DNA of 17,768 bases, taken from contig JBEIHC010000059.1 of the NCBI GenBank assembly GCA_040381555.1, positions 1 through 17,768 on the forward strand. The letters run 5' to 3'. This DNA comes from CANHCC01 sp040381555 (lineage in GTDB: Bacteria; Bacteroidota; Bacteroidia; J057; RFSG01). Each line of letters opens with the position of its first letter. Within the stretch, counting starts at the first letter, position 1. The translations under genes were made by a program, and so were the position numbers. Shown here one piece after another: positions 6,156 to 14,826 of this stretch. The notes beneath the pieces are model-generated. The model saw only the letters and a list, made by a program, of their open reading frames with translations. It was not told the DNA's origin and did no database searches.

Positions 6156-6163
6156 TAATTTTG
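6156..6163 (+). promoter_or_regulatory. Promoter -7 box of the pheT operon
   Basis: TAATTTTG matches TAnnTTTG exactly and ends 16 bp before the pheT ATG. No clear -33 TTG lies at the right distance, so only the -7 half is supported. Confidence 0.55.
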
Positions 6164-6179
6164 AGGCTTGAATTAAATT

Positions 6180-8570
6180 ATGGAAATTTCCTATCAATGG
6201 TTGAAGGCTTTTTTGCCCAATCTGCCTGAGCCCCAAATGGTGGCAGATAAGCTAACTGCCTGTGGTCTAGAAGTAGAATCTATTAGTACTCTATTGCCTG
6301 TTCCTGGTGGCTTGGAAGGAGTGGTTACCGGAATGGTATTAGATGCACAGAAACATCCCGATGCAGATAAACTCAGTATTTGTCAGGTGGAAGTGGGCGC
6401 CGAGCAGCCTTTTCAAATAGTTTGCGGTGCTCCAAATGTTGCGGCTGGGCAATGCGTACTGGTAGCTCTTCCAGGTACCACCTTGCATCCAAAAGAAGGG
6501 GAGCCTTTTAAAATTAAGAAATCAAAAATCCGTGGTGCTGAATCGAATGGGATGATTTGTGCAGATGATGAAATCGGATTGGGGTCAGATCATTCTGGAA
6601 TACGGGTTTTAGAAGCACAATTTGCGCCTGGAACTCCTGCCGCCCAAGCCTTAAACCTGCTTCCCGATTATGTATTCAGCATTGGCCTTACCCCAAACCG
6701 TGCAGATGCAGCTTCCCATTTTGGCGTAGCCAGAGACCTTTCGGTTTTATTGAATCAAGCCCTTCAATTCCCTGATACCATTCAGAAGCTTCAACCAGTA
6801 GGAGTCCAACAAGCTCCTGCAGTTAAAATTGATACCCCTGAAGCCTGCGGTATTTATACTCTTCAGAGAATGGAGCGAATACAGATGCAGCCTTCTCCTG
6901 AAAATATTCAAAATAAATTGCGTGCTGTGGGTGCCAATCCAATGAATGCAGTCGTGGACCTGACTAATTATTTCCTTTTGGGATATGGTCAACCCATGCA
7001 TGCTTTTGATGCCGATAAGGTAAAAGGCTCTGTGGTCGTTCGCTATGCTCGAAATGGAGAGAAGTTTATCAGTCTTTCAGGTGAAGAACTTAGCCTTGTT
7101 GAATCAGATCTTGTGATTGCGGATGAATCCGGTCCGATTGCCCTTGCAGGCGTTATTGGCGGGAAAGAAACAGCAGTATCTGATTCTACCCAAAATATTT
7201 TACTCGAAACAGCTTGGTTTCATCCGGATGCTGTTCGTAAAACAGCCAGAAATCATCAGCTACATACTGAAGCATCCTTTCGTTTTTCTCGGGGAATAGA
7301 TCCATTATCCGTGGAAAAATTCAAGGATATGGCACTCGGCCTTTACACGACTATTTGTTCTGCTCAGGTTTCGGGCAATACACAAACCGCAATCGGAATT
7401 CTACCAAACCCAGTTTCCTTAACCTTAACTATTAAAGATTTTTATCGTCTTGCGGGGATTCAAATTCCTGAGGGAGAGATTGTCTCTATCCTAACCGGAT
7501 TAGAAATTCGTAGTCAGAAAATTGGGGAAGGAGTATATGAACTGGTAATTCCTCCTTACCGGGTGGATGTAACCCGTCCTCAGGATGTGTATGAGGATAT
7601 ACTTCGAATTTACGGTTATGATCAGGTGGCAGTATCGGGTAGAATGCCCTCTGCTCCAGTATTCCCATTGGCAGATAGAGAGATTTATTTGCGGAATTTA
7701 TTGGGAGACATGTTGGCCTCTAAAGGTTATTACGAAATCCTGACCAATTCTTTAGTCTCTCGTGCTGCAGCAGGCGAATCGGGAGTGCAAATGAAGAACC
7801 CTCTAAGCGAAGAACATGCAGCATTGAGAAGCTCTATGTTGCCTTCAGGGCTAGAGGTATTGGCATTTAATAAAAATAGAAAAGCCAATGATTTACGCTT
7901 TTTTGAATTCGGTAAAACTTACGCCGGAGTGGATAAAGATTTTTCTGAAAGTTTGAAATTAGGAATTTGGCTCGCCGGCAATCGCTCCGAAGAGCATTGG
8001 CAGGTAAAGCCATCTGAAGTGGAAATATTCACCCTTTCTTCTTTGGTGGATTGGTTGACTTCTGGCTTGCAGCAAGCAACTACTAAAATCGAATACTCTG
8101 ATTCCGAACTGGCTTGGGGCTTTCAGCTGATGGTTGGAAAGGAAATTCTCGGTAGATATGGTCGCGTGAGAAATGAGTTCACAAGCGCTGCCGATTTTAA
8201 TGGCCCAGTTTACTACTTAGAGTTAGATTGGAAGCGGGTGTATAAGGCAATCGGCCGGAATGTACCTGAATTTAAAGAACTACCCAAATATCCTGCAGTT
8301 CGAAGAGACCTAAGTTTGCTGATTCCTCCCGGATTGACTTGGAAGAAATTACAGGATTGTATTTATTCTGCCGATCCAGGATTGATTCGGGCGGTGGAAG
8401 TATTTGATGTGTACACTTCTAAGCAAGAGGAAGGAAGTAAAACTTCCTATTCCGTCAGCATTATTCTTCAGGATTTTCAAAATACGCTTCAAGAGGCTAG
8501 AATCACAAAAGTTATGGAAAAGATAATTAAGTTGGTTGAGGAGCAAACAGGTGCAGTGATGAGAGATTAA
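6180..8570 (+). CDS. pheT: Phenylalanyl-tRNA synthetase beta subunit
   Basis: The 796-residue beta chain of the alpha2-beta2 enzyme that charges tRNA-Phe; full length for the bacterial family. Domains in order: N-terminal MEISYQWLKAFLPN; EMAP-like tRNA-binding domain (about 40-150) with HPDADKLSICQVEVG and QIVCGAPNV; B3/B4 editing domain (about 210-385) containing GYGQPMHAFDADK and HTEASFRFSRG; B5 domain (about 413-480) ending in PYRVDVTRPQDVYEDILRIY with the acidic metal residues; the catalytic-like core (about 485-690) with NPLSEEHAALRSSMLPSGLE; and the C-terminal anticodon-binding FDX-ACB domain (about 699-795) starting FKELPKYPAVRRDLSLLI. The alpha subunit gene (pheS) is not in the window, so the two subunits are unlinked here. 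The CoA-transferase gene begins 2 bp after the stop. Confidence 0.97.
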   Translation: MEISYQWLKAFLPNLPEPQMVADKLTACGLEVESISTLLPVPGGLEGVVTGMVLDAQKHPDADKLSICQVEVGAEQPFQIVCGAPNVAAGQCVLVALPGTTLHPKEGEPFKIKKSKIRGAESNGMICADDEIGLGSDHSGIRVLEAQFAPGTPAAQALNLLPDYVFSIGLTPNRADAASHFGVARDLSVLLNQALQFPDTIQKLQPVGVQQAPAVKIDTPEACGIYTLQRMERIQMQPSPENIQNKLRAVGANPMNAVVDLTNYFLLGYGQPMHAFDADKVKGSVVVRYARNGEKFISLSGEELSLVESDLVIADESGPIALAGVIGGKETAVSDSTQNILLETAWFHPDAVRKTARNHQLHTEASFRFSRGIDPLSVEKFKDMALGLYTTICSAQVSGNTQTAIGILPNPVSLTLTIKDFYRLAGIQIPEGEIVSILTGLEIRSQKIGEGVYELVIPPYRVDVTRPQDVYEDILRIYGYDQVAVSGRMPSAPVFPLADREIYLRNLLGDMLASKGYYEILTNSLVSRAAAGESGVQMKNPLSEEHAALRSSMLPSGLEVLAFNKNRKANDLRFFEFGKTYAGVDKDFSESLKLGIWLAGNRSEEHWQVKPSEVEIFTLSSLVDWLTSGLQQATTKIEYSDSELAWGFQLMVGKEILGRYGRVRNEFTSAADFNGPVYYLELDWKRVYKAIGRNVPEFKELPKYPAVRRDLSLLIPPGLTWKKLQDCIYSADPGLIRAVEVFDVYTSKQEEGSKTSYSVSIILQDFQNTLQEARITKVMEKIIKLVEEQTGAVMRD

Positions 8571-8572
8571 GC

Positions 8573-9868
8573 ATGGGAGTGGAGAAATATTTATCTGGAG
8601 AAGAGGCCGTTCGTATTATTCATTCTGGTCAAAGAGTTTTTGTGCAGGGAGGAGCAGCCACACCTCAGTATCTGCTCAGATGCCTAATGGCTCGAGCTGA
8701 AGAGCTTCGAGAGGTAGAGTTAGTCAGTATCAGTTTACAAGGCTCAGGAGAAATTAGTGACATTCGATATAAAGATTCTTTTTACCTAAATAGTCTATTT
8801 GTTTCGCCTAATATTCGTCAGGCGGTTCAGGAAGGCAGGGGTGATTATGTTCCTGTTTTTTTAAGTGAAATTCCCCGATTATTCAGGGAGAAATTATTGC
8901 CGATTGATGTCGCATTGGTTCATGTATCTCCTCCGGATTCTCATGGTTTTTGTTCTTTAGGCGTTTCGGTTGATATTGCCCGTGCTGCAGTGCAAGGAGC
9001 CACACAGGTGATTGCTCAAGTAAATCCTCGGATGCCCAGAACGCATGGAGAAGGATTGATCCATGTGAGTGAATTTGATGCCTTGGTTGCAGTCGAAGAA
9101 GAATTGCCAGAAGTAATCATGGGTGGAGAAGATGAAATCTCTAAAACGATAGGACAGTTTTGTGCGGAGTTGATTCCGAATGGGGCAACCCTTCAAATGG
9201 GAATCGGAGCCATTCCGGATGCCACGCTCTCTTGCCTGACAAATCACAAGGATTTAGGGATTCATACTGAAATGTTTTCCGATGGCTTATTACCTCTCTT
9301 AGAATCCGGGGTGGTTAACAATCAGTTGAAAAGAAAACATGCAGGCAGAACCGTTACCGGATTTGTGCTCGGTACCCGTAAACTCTATGATTTTGTGGAT
9401 GATAACCCTTCCGTTGCCTTTATTGGGATTGATTATGTAAATGATGAATCTGTGATTCGCCAAAATCCATCGGTAGTGGCCCTCAATAGTGCCATTGAAA
9501 TTGATATCACCGGTCAGGTTTGCTCTGATTCTATAGGCACACTTCAATATTCTGGGGTAGGTGGGCAAATGGATTTTATCCGAGGAGCTTCCCTTTCCAA
9601 AGGGGGAAAACCCATAATTGCTTTGCCATCGGTAACCGGAAAGGGAATTTCCCGGATTGTTTCTATGTTAAACCCGGGAGCAGGAGTGGTAACTACACGC
9701 GCACATGTACATTTCGTTGTGACAGAATACGGAGTAGCCTATTTATTTGGAAAGAATTTACGACAAAGAGCCAAAGCGCTTATTCGTATTGCCCATCCAA
9801 CTCATCGGGAAGAACTTGAGCGTGCTTATACAGAAAGATTTGGAAGAGATTCCTATTCCTTACACTAA
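8573..9868 (+). CDS. Acetyl-CoA hydrolase/4-hydroxybutyrate CoA-transferase family protein
   Basis: A 431-residue class I CoA-transferase of the COG0427 family (4-hydroxybutyrate, butyrate or acetate CoA-transferases and acetyl-CoA hydrolases). It moves CoA between acyl groups through a glutamyl-CoA thioester. The catalytic Glu is most likely E233 in IHTEMFSDG (230-238). Other family marks are VFVQGGAATP (about 22-31), VSPPDSHGFCSLGVSVD (about 118-134), GATLQMGIGAIPDA (about 204-217) and YSGVGGQMDFIRGA (about 328-341). The C-terminal domain ends with TEYGVAYLFGKNLRQRAKAL. Length and motifs are complete. It follows pheT by 2 bp and precedes menG by 10 bp, so it is almost certainly co-transcribed with both. 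The true acyl substrate cannot be told from the sequence. Confidence 0.88.
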   Translation: MGVEKYLSGEEAVRIIHSGQRVFVQGGAATPQYLLRCLMARAEELREVELVSISLQGSGEISDIRYKDSFYLNSLFVSPNIRQAVQEGRGDYVPVFLSEIPRLFREKLLPIDVALVHVSPPDSHGFCSLGVSVDIARAAVQGATQVIAQVNPRMPRTHGEGLIHVSEFDALVAVEEELPEVIMGGEDEISKTIGQFCAELIPNGATLQMGIGAIPDATLSCLTNHKDLGIHTEMFSDGLLPLLESGVVNNQLKRKHAGRTVTGFVLGTRKLYDFVDDNPSVAFIGIDYVNDESVIRQNPSVVALNSAIEIDITGQVCSDSIGTLQYSGVGGQMDFIRGASLSKGGKPIIALPSVTGKGISRIVSMLNPGAGVVTTRAHVHFVVTEYGVAYLFGKNLRQRAKALIRIAHPTHREELERAYTERFGRDSYSLH

Positions 9869-9878
9869 TACAGAATTC

Positions 9879-10607
9879 ATGTCAATAGAGGTAAAACCTT
9901 ATCGGGAGAGTGAAAAAGGCAGAAAAGCCCAAATCACGGAAATGTTTGATACCATTGCGCCCAGCTATGATTTTTTAAATCATTTCTTGAGTATGGGTAT
10001 CGATATCTTGTGGCGTAAAAAAGCCATTAAAATGTTGGGTATGAAAAATCCGGAACGGATCTTGGATATTGCAACCGGCACCGGCGATTTTGCGATTGAA
10101 GCCTTGAAACTGAATCCGAAAGAGGTGATAGGTTTGGATATTTCACCTGGTATGCTGGAAGTAGGAAGGGAAAAAATGCGGAAGAAAAATCTTCAAGACC
10201 GTATTCGAATGGATCTTGGGGAATCTGAAAATCTTCCCTATCCGGACAATTTTGCAGAGGGCATTACCGTTGGATTTGGAGCAAGGAATTTTGAAAATCT
10301 CGAAAAAGGGCTTGAAGAGATGCTTCGGGTCTTAAAACCTGGGGGAAAAGCAGTGATTTTGGAGCCTTCTATACCAAAATCGTTTCCCATGAAGCACTTG
10401 TTTCGATTTTATTTTCATTATATCTTACCTTTGTTAGGTCGTTTACTTTCGAAAGACAGTCACGCTTATACCTATCTGCCTGAATCAGTTGCCGCATTTC
10501 CCGAAGGAGAAGCTTTCCTTCAGATTTGTAGAAAGGCAGGATTCAAAAAGGTACAATGGCATCCGCTTACTTTTGGAATCTGCGCCTTATATCTGTTGGA
10601 AAAATAA
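9879..10607 (+). CDS. menG: Demethylmenaquinone methyltransferase
   Basis: A 242-residue SAM-dependent methyltransferase (UbiE/MenG/COQ5 family) that performs the last step of menaquinone synthesis, C-methylation of demethylmenaquinone, at the membrane surface. The signature FDTIAPSYDFLNHFLSMGID (about 23-42), with DILWRKKAI following, is the family-specific N-terminal motif. SAM motif I is ILDIATGTGDFAIEAL (about 61-76), followed by GLDISPGMLEVGREKM, and the second family motif is GITVGFGARNFENLEKGL (about 128-145). LRVLKPGGKAVILEPS completes the fold. The frame is open upstream into the CoA-transferase gene, but the ATG at 9879, 10 bp after that stop, fits the family start. Bacteroidota mostly use menaquinone, so the MenG role is favoured over UbiE. 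The porT-like gene begins 9 bp downstream. Confidence 0.94.
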   Translation: MSIEVKPYRESEKGRKAQITEMFDTIAPSYDFLNHFLSMGIDILWRKKAIKMLGMKNPERILDIATGTGDFAIEALKLNPKEVIGLDISPGMLEVGREKMRKKNLQDRIRMDLGESENLPYPDNFAEGITVGFGARNFENLEKGLEEMLRVLKPGGKAVILEPSIPKSFPMKHLFRFYFHYILPLLGRLLSKDSHAYTYLPESVAAFPEGEAFLQICRKAGFKKVQWHPLTFGICALYLLEK

Positions 10608-10616
10608 ACGAAATCT

Positions 10617-11318
10617 TTGAAAAATAGCGTAAGAAATTTCCGGATAATCATTGGCTGCCTCTTGGTAATGATGACATTGAGTTCTTCCGCTCAAATGGTT
10701 AACAATAAACGCTGGGACCTGAAGAAATACAATCTCGGCTTTATGATGGGGCTGAATTTCTCCGATATGGTCACCAAAACCAGTTTGCCCTATACGGATG
10801 TCGATATCAAACAAACCCTTTACAGTATTGAGGTTCAGTCCAAAACCGGTATTAGTTTGGGGATTATTACGAACCTCAAAATCTCTGATAATTTTGATTT
10901 TCGCTTCATTCCGACCGTTGCCATTCAACAAAGAAATTACAAGTATCAACTGAAAGACAGCATCACAGAAAAAAAATTAGAAGCTGCTTATTTGGATTTA
11001 CCTGTTCTACTCAGAATTAAATCTAATTTTTATCAAAATAAAAGAGTCTATGTCATTACTGGGTTTAAGATGAGTTCTAACTTGGTCAGTGATAAAAAAG
11101 TAAAAAATAATCCCTCTATTTTGAAAACCAACCCCATAGACTTTTCTCTAGAAATGGGGGTAGGCATTGATTTATATGGTGAGCGAGTGAAAGTATGCCC
11201 CGAATTGCGCTATTCCATGGGGCTCATCAATATTTATAATCCTGAGAATACCCATTTTGGAGAGGCTGTTCATCGACTTTCCAGCCAGTTACTTACCTTG
11301 GTAATCAATTTCGAATAA
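10617..11318 (+). CDS. porT: PorT-like outer-membrane beta-barrel protein of the type IX secretion system
   Basis: A 233-residue secreted beta-barrel protein. Residues 1-25 are a signal peptide (KNSVRNFR, a hydrophobic core, then LSSSA before Gln26). The mature part has alternating barrel strands such as YNLGFMMGLNFSDM (about 39-52), TGISLGIITNLKIS, FDFRFIPTVAIQQRNYKY, AAYLDLPVLLRIKS, RVYVITGFKMSSNL and FSLEMGVGIDLYGERVKVCPELRYSMGLINIY, ending LLTLVINFE. PorT/SprT is known as a type IX secretion component, and its gene commonly lies next to menG/ubiE in Bacteroidota, as here (9 bp gap). The start is TTG: the first in-frame ATG falls inside the hydrophobic core and would destroy the signal peptide. 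A general porin-family barrel is the alternative, but size and position favour PorT. No other por/gld gene is in the window. Confidence 0.82.
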   Translation: MKNSVRNFRIIIGCLLVMMTLSSSAQMVNNKRWDLKKYNLGFMMGLNFSDMVTKTSLPYTDVDIKQTLYSIEVQSKTGISLGIITNLKISDNFDFRFIPTVAIQQRNYKYQLKDSITEKKLEAAYLDLPVLLRIKSNFYQNKRVYVITGFKMSSNLVSDKKVKNNPSILKTNPIDFSLEMGVGIDLYGERVKVCPELRYSMGLINIYNPENTHFGEAVHRLSSQLLTLVINFE

Positions 11319-11392
11319 GATTTAACCCTTTTCAAAAGGGAAAGCTAGGAAGATAAGGGAGTTCTCAAGGAATATTTTGCGAAATTTACTGA

Positions 11393-12157
11393 ATGAAGGG
11401 GAAAATCATACTCATAACGGGAGCAAGTTCCGGAATAGGGGCTGCAGCAGCCTATAAATTCGCTAGTCAGGGATGTCGATTGATTCTAACAGGCCGCGAT
11501 TTGGAAAAATTGCAGCGCATATCGGAGGTAATTCGAAAAGATTTTCAAACGGATATCTTGGAATTGGTTTTTGATGTTCGAAATCATGAAGCAAGTGCAC
11601 AGGCCATTCATTCTATCCCAGATACTTTTAAACCCATTGAGGTCTTTTTGAATAATGCCGGTCTTTCCAGAGGACTTGAGCCATTAACAGAGGGTAATCA
11701 AAACGACTGGAATGAAATGATTGATACCAATATAAAAGGCTTATTGTCCCTTTCTCAATTAGTAGGACAAGAAATGATTACACAAGGGTTTGGGCATATT
11801 ATTCACATGGGTTCAGTTGCCGGAAAACAAGCTTACCCGAATGGGGCAGTTTATTGTGCCACCAAAGCTGCAGTAGATTTTATTACAGATGCTTTTCGAA
11901 TGGAGGTTTTGGAAAAAGGCATCAAGGTCAGTGCGATTCATCCAGGAATGGTGGAAACCAATTTCAGTATCATTCGTTTTCATGGCGATACAGAAAGGGC
12001 AAAAGCAGTGTATCAGGGCTTGAGGCCATTGACAGCCCAAGATGTTGCCGAGGCAATTTACTTTATGGCTTCTGCTCCTGCCCATGTGAATGTTTCAGAT
12101 TTAGTATTGCTCTCAGCAGACCAAACTCCTGAAGGTCGATTTAACCGTAGAAGTTGA
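11393..12157 (+). CDS. Short-chain dehydrogenase/reductase (YdfG-like)
   Basis: A 254-residue NAD(P)-dependent oxidoreductase of the classical SDR family, most like the YdfG/serine 3-dehydrogenase group. The cofactor motif TGASSGIG is at 9-16; ILTGRDLEKL (about 31-40), with Arg after the second strand, suggests NADP(H). NNAG lies at about 87-90, and the catalytic Ser is in HMGSVAG with YCATK providing the Tyr and Lys (about 154-158). IHPGMVETNF closes the active site region. The C-terminal part PLTAQDVAEAIYFMASAPAHVNV is typical of YdfG-like members, which act on 3-hydroxy acids and similar small substrates; the substrate here is not determined. It is 74 bp after porT and 10 bp before dnaG. 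No consensus promoter stands in front, only a weak TATTTTG at 11372-11378. Confidence 0.9.
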   Translation: MKGKIILITGASSGIGAAAAYKFASQGCRLILTGRDLEKLQRISEVIRKDFQTDILELVFDVRNHEASAQAIHSIPDTFKPIEVFLNNAGLSRGLEPLTEGNQNDWNEMIDTNIKGLLSLSQLVGQEMITQGFGHIIHMGSVAGKQAYPNGAVYCATKAAVDFITDAFRMEVLEKGIKVSAIHPGMVETNFSIIRFHGDTERAKAVYQGLRPLTAQDVAEAIYFMASAPAHVNVSDLVLLSADQTPEGRFNRRS

Positions 12158-12167
12158 AAATAATTGA

Positions 12168-14123
12168 ATGAGAATCCCGGACAATAAAGTCGCTGAAATT
12201 TATCAGGCCGCAGATATTCTGGAGGTCGTTCAGGACTTTGTTCAGTTGAAGCGTCGTGGGACAAATTGGATTGGACTTTCTCCTTTTAAAAATGAAAAAA
12301 CGCCTTCTTTTGTAGTAAGTCCTTCCAAAGGGATTTTTAAAGATTTTAGTAGTGGCAAAGGAGGAAATGTCGTAGCCTTCTTGATGGAGTTGGAGGGATT
12401 TTCTTACCCAGAAGCCTTGCTCTATCTGGCAAAGAAATACCATATTGAGGTGGAGGTAAGCGAAGATCCTGCTTATCGAGATGAAGAAAGTAGAAAACAA
12501 AGCTTATATATACTGAATGAATTTGCCTCCCGATATTTCCATGCTCAGTTAACTCAGGAAACAGAGGGGAAATCTATTGGTTTATCCTATTTTACTGAAA
12601 GAGGAATCACCCGAGATAGTGTCGAAAAGTTTCAGTTAGGCTATAGTCCGGAAGCTTGGGATGCTTTTACCCAAGAAGCGCTTAAGAATCAATTCTCCAA
12701 AGATTTATTGATTCATTCTGGGTTAACCCTCACGAATGAAGCAGGTGATAAAACCTTTGATCGATTTAAAGGCAGGGTTATTTTTCCCATACATACGCCA
12801 GCAGGAAAAATCGCCGGCTTTGGGGGGCGCATTTTACGCACCGATGCAAAGGCTGCTAAATATGTCAACTCACCCGAGTCGGATATTTACCATAAAAGTG
12901 AAGTTCTTTATGGCCTGTTCTTTGCGCGGGAATCCATTCGAAAAGCGGATGTTGTTTTACTGGTAGAAGGCTATCTCGATGTAATTAGCTTGCACCAAAG
13001 GGGAGTCTCTCATGTGGTGGCAGCCAGTGGAACTGCCTTGTCAGAGTATCAGGTTAAAACCTTGGCAAGGCTGACTAAGAATATTGTCCTGATTAACGAT
13101 GCAGATTTAGCCGGGATATCAGCCACCAATCGTGCCATCGATTTGCTCTTAGAGCAAGGGATGAATGTGGGCACATTGTTATTACCAGAAGGTGAAGATC
13201 CAGATTCTTATATCAAGCAACATGGGCCGGAAGGATTTAAGGAATTTCTTGCCACGAATCAGCAAGATTTTATTGACTTCCGATTGAAGACAGCCCCTCA
13301 GTCCATGCTCACTCCTGCTGGGAAAGCCACTCTGGTTGATGGGATAGCTAATTCTTTGTCTAAGATTTCAGACTTGGTATTGCAGCAAGCTTGGATTCAG
13401 ACGGCAGCACGCAAACTAGAATTCCCTGAGCAGACCATTGTTTCAGCGGTTAATCGGTCTCTTGTAGAGGCAGGGAAAGCAGCGGCTCGAGTAGCAATGC
13501 GGGAGAAGACAGATTCTCCTAATTTATCAGAGACGACTATACCGGTAGAACAGGCCTACGCCTATAACCCCCATGACAGCTCGATTCAGGAAAAGGAAAT
13601 TCTTCGTTTGATTATGAATCATTATGAAGCGACCCTGAGTTTTGTAGTCGAAGAAACACTTATCGAAACGAAGTTATTGGAGTATATTTTCTTAGAGCTT
13701 TCAGATTTTCCCTTTACGAATCCTCTGTACAATAGAGTCAAGGAATTTATATTTGAAAAAGTAGCAGCTCGGGCAGAGTTTTCTCCAAACGATTTATTGA
13801 ATTCAGGAGACCAAGAAGTGGCGGCTTTGGTTGCAGATTTGTTTGTACTGAAAGATCAGATTAGTAAAAATTGGGAGCGATTTGATGCAGATGTACCCGC
13901 CATGGATGCAGATGTGCGAAAAGCGGTTGATTCTGCCTTGCATCGATTTATCTCTTATCATGTGGATCGAATGCTGAAAGAAGTGGAAACGAAGTTAAGG
14001 GAGGCAATTACCTCCGGTGGCACTGATGCAGACATTCATAACTTAATGGTAAAATTTCAACGATTGAAAGAAACCGATCGTCAGCACAATAATAAATCTG
14101 GAACAGTTATTAAACGCGTATAA
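12168..14123 (+). CDS. dnaG: DNA primase with zinc-less N-terminal domain
   Basis: A 651-residue primase that makes RNA primers at the replication fork. The N-terminal CHC2-type domain (about 1-100) is preserved in fold: GLSPFKNEKTPSFVVSP, then KGIFKDFSSGKGGNVVAFLME. The positions of the CHCC zinc ligands are S38, K41, D59 and S62, so this site cannot bind zinc in the usual way. The TOPRIM catalytic domain is intact: the segment FDRFKGRVIFPI-GKIAGFGGR (about 197-221), LLVEGYLDV with E267, INDADLAG with D311 and D313, and EGEDPDSYI with D344. The C-terminal DnaB-interacting part (about 480-640) is poorly conserved, as usual. From memory, flavobacterial primases have a similar cysteine-free sequence, so this looks lineage-wide rather than damaged. 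It starts 10 bp after the SDR gene; a 219-residue unknown follows by 10 bp. Confidence 0.96.
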   Translation: MRIPDNKVAEIYQAADILEVVQDFVQLKRRGTNWIGLSPFKNEKTPSFVVSPSKGIFKDFSSGKGGNVVAFLMELEGFSYPEALLYLAKKYHIEVEVSEDPAYRDEESRKQSLYILNEFASRYFHAQLTQETEGKSIGLSYFTERGITRDSVEKFQLGYSPEAWDAFTQEALKNQFSKDLLIHSGLTLTNEAGDKTFDRFKGRVIFPIHTPAGKIAGFGGRILRTDAKAAKYVNSPESDIYHKSEVLYGLFFARESIRKADVVLLVEGYLDVISLHQRGVSHVVAASGTALSEYQVKTLARLTKNIVLINDADLAGISATNRAIDLLLEQGMNVGTLLLPEGEDPDSYIKQHGPEGFKEFLATNQQDFIDFRLKTAPQSMLTPAGKATLVDGIANSLSKISDLVLQQAWIQTAARKLEFPEQTIVSAVNRSLVEAGKAAARVAMREKTDSPNLSETTIPVEQAYAYNPHDSSIQEKEILRLIMNHYEATLSFVVEETLIETKLLEYIFLELSDFPFTNPLYNRVKEFIFEKVAARAEFSPNDLLNSGDQEVAALVADLFVLKDQISKNWERFDADVPAMDADVRKAVDSALHRFISYHVDRMLKEVETKLREAITSGGTDADIHNLMVKFQRLKETDRQHNNKSGTVIKRV

Positions 14124-14133
14124 TTAATTACCT

Positions 14134-14793
14134 ATGGAAAATATTGTCACTGCACTGAAAGATAAAGCAGTTCTGAAGCAAAAGCTATATAAAACAACGC
14201 TTGATATTTTTGATGCATTACGATCAGAAGCCGCGGATGCATCTAGATTTCTGCATACAAAGATGGCGGCAACCGAACCTACTGTTCCTATTGCATTTCA
14301 GGAAAGTGGAGAGTTGGAGTTTCGGCTCCGAATCTCTGGGGATTTGCTCGTTTTCTCCATGCATTCCAATATCATGACGCTTCCTCCTGATCACCCAACA
14401 TTGAGGAAAGAGTATATTCGGGAAGATGCCAAGCGTGCTTATTTCGGACAGATTTTTATTTACAATTTCATGTATGATTCTTTTCGGTATAATAGACAAC
14501 AGGATATGGGGTATATGGTGGCCAGATTATTGGTTAATTGCGAGCGGAGGTTTTTTATCGAAGGTGTGCGACCCCTTAATTTCATTCATCCTGAAATTAG
14601 TGATGCTGAAATTAATCCAGATGTATTAAAAAAATTATTAGAACAAGCAATGTTGACAGCTATCGAAACCGACTTGACTTCTGTTCCCGTTCAGTCTATG
14701 TTACTGATGACGGTTGGCGATAAACTGGCTCAAAATGAAAGTAGGGCAGGGGAAAAATTGGGTTTTCAGTTTTTTGGAAAGAAGCCTGAATAA
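14134..14793 (+). CDS. Uncharacterised 219-residue protein downstream of dnaG
   Basis: I do not recognise this family. The protein is soluble-looking: no signal peptide, no transmembrane helix and no cysteine-metal motifs. The N-terminus (1-45) is helical and charged (ALKDKAVLKQKLYKTTLDIFDALRSE), followed by a beta-rich stretch (about 55-82: IAFQESGELEFRLRISGDLLVFSM). After that comes an aromatic-rich region (about 100-125: AYFGQIFIYNFMYDSFRYNR) and a second helical part (about 155-205). The C-terminus is GEKLGFQFFGKKPE. Its start ATG is 10 bp after the dnaG stop and miaE follows after 33 bp, so it is likely co-transcribed with dnaG. Codon use and spacing look like its neighbours. A conserved Bacteroidota hypothetical is the most probable description. 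Confidence 0.75.
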   Translation: MENIVTALKDKAVLKQKLYKTTLDIFDALRSEAADASRFLHTKMAATEPTVPIAFQESGELEFRLRISGDLLVFSMHSNIMTLPPDHPTLRKEYIREDAKRAYFGQIFIYNFMYDSFRYNRQQDMGYMVARLLVNCERRFFIEGVRPLNFIHPEISDAEINPDVLKKLLEQAMLTAIETDLTSVPVQSMLLMTVGDKLAQNESRAGEKLGFQFFGKKPE

Positions 14794-14826
14794 ATAATAT
14801 CCTTCGCATAGTAAATAAATATATTT

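Noticed and set aside
9747..9878. N-terminal extension of MenG into the CoA-transferase gene
   Set aside because: It overlaps conserved coding sequence in another frame; the family start fits the ATG at 9879.
11326..11340. Terminator after porT (CCCTTTT-C-AAAAGGG)
   Set aside because: The stem is short with a tight loop and no T-tract on either strand, so it does not qualify as an intrinsic terminator.
12141..12500. Minus-strand 119-codon frame opposite dnaG
   Set aside because: It is antisense to strongly conserved primase sequence, with no promoter or recognisable protein features.
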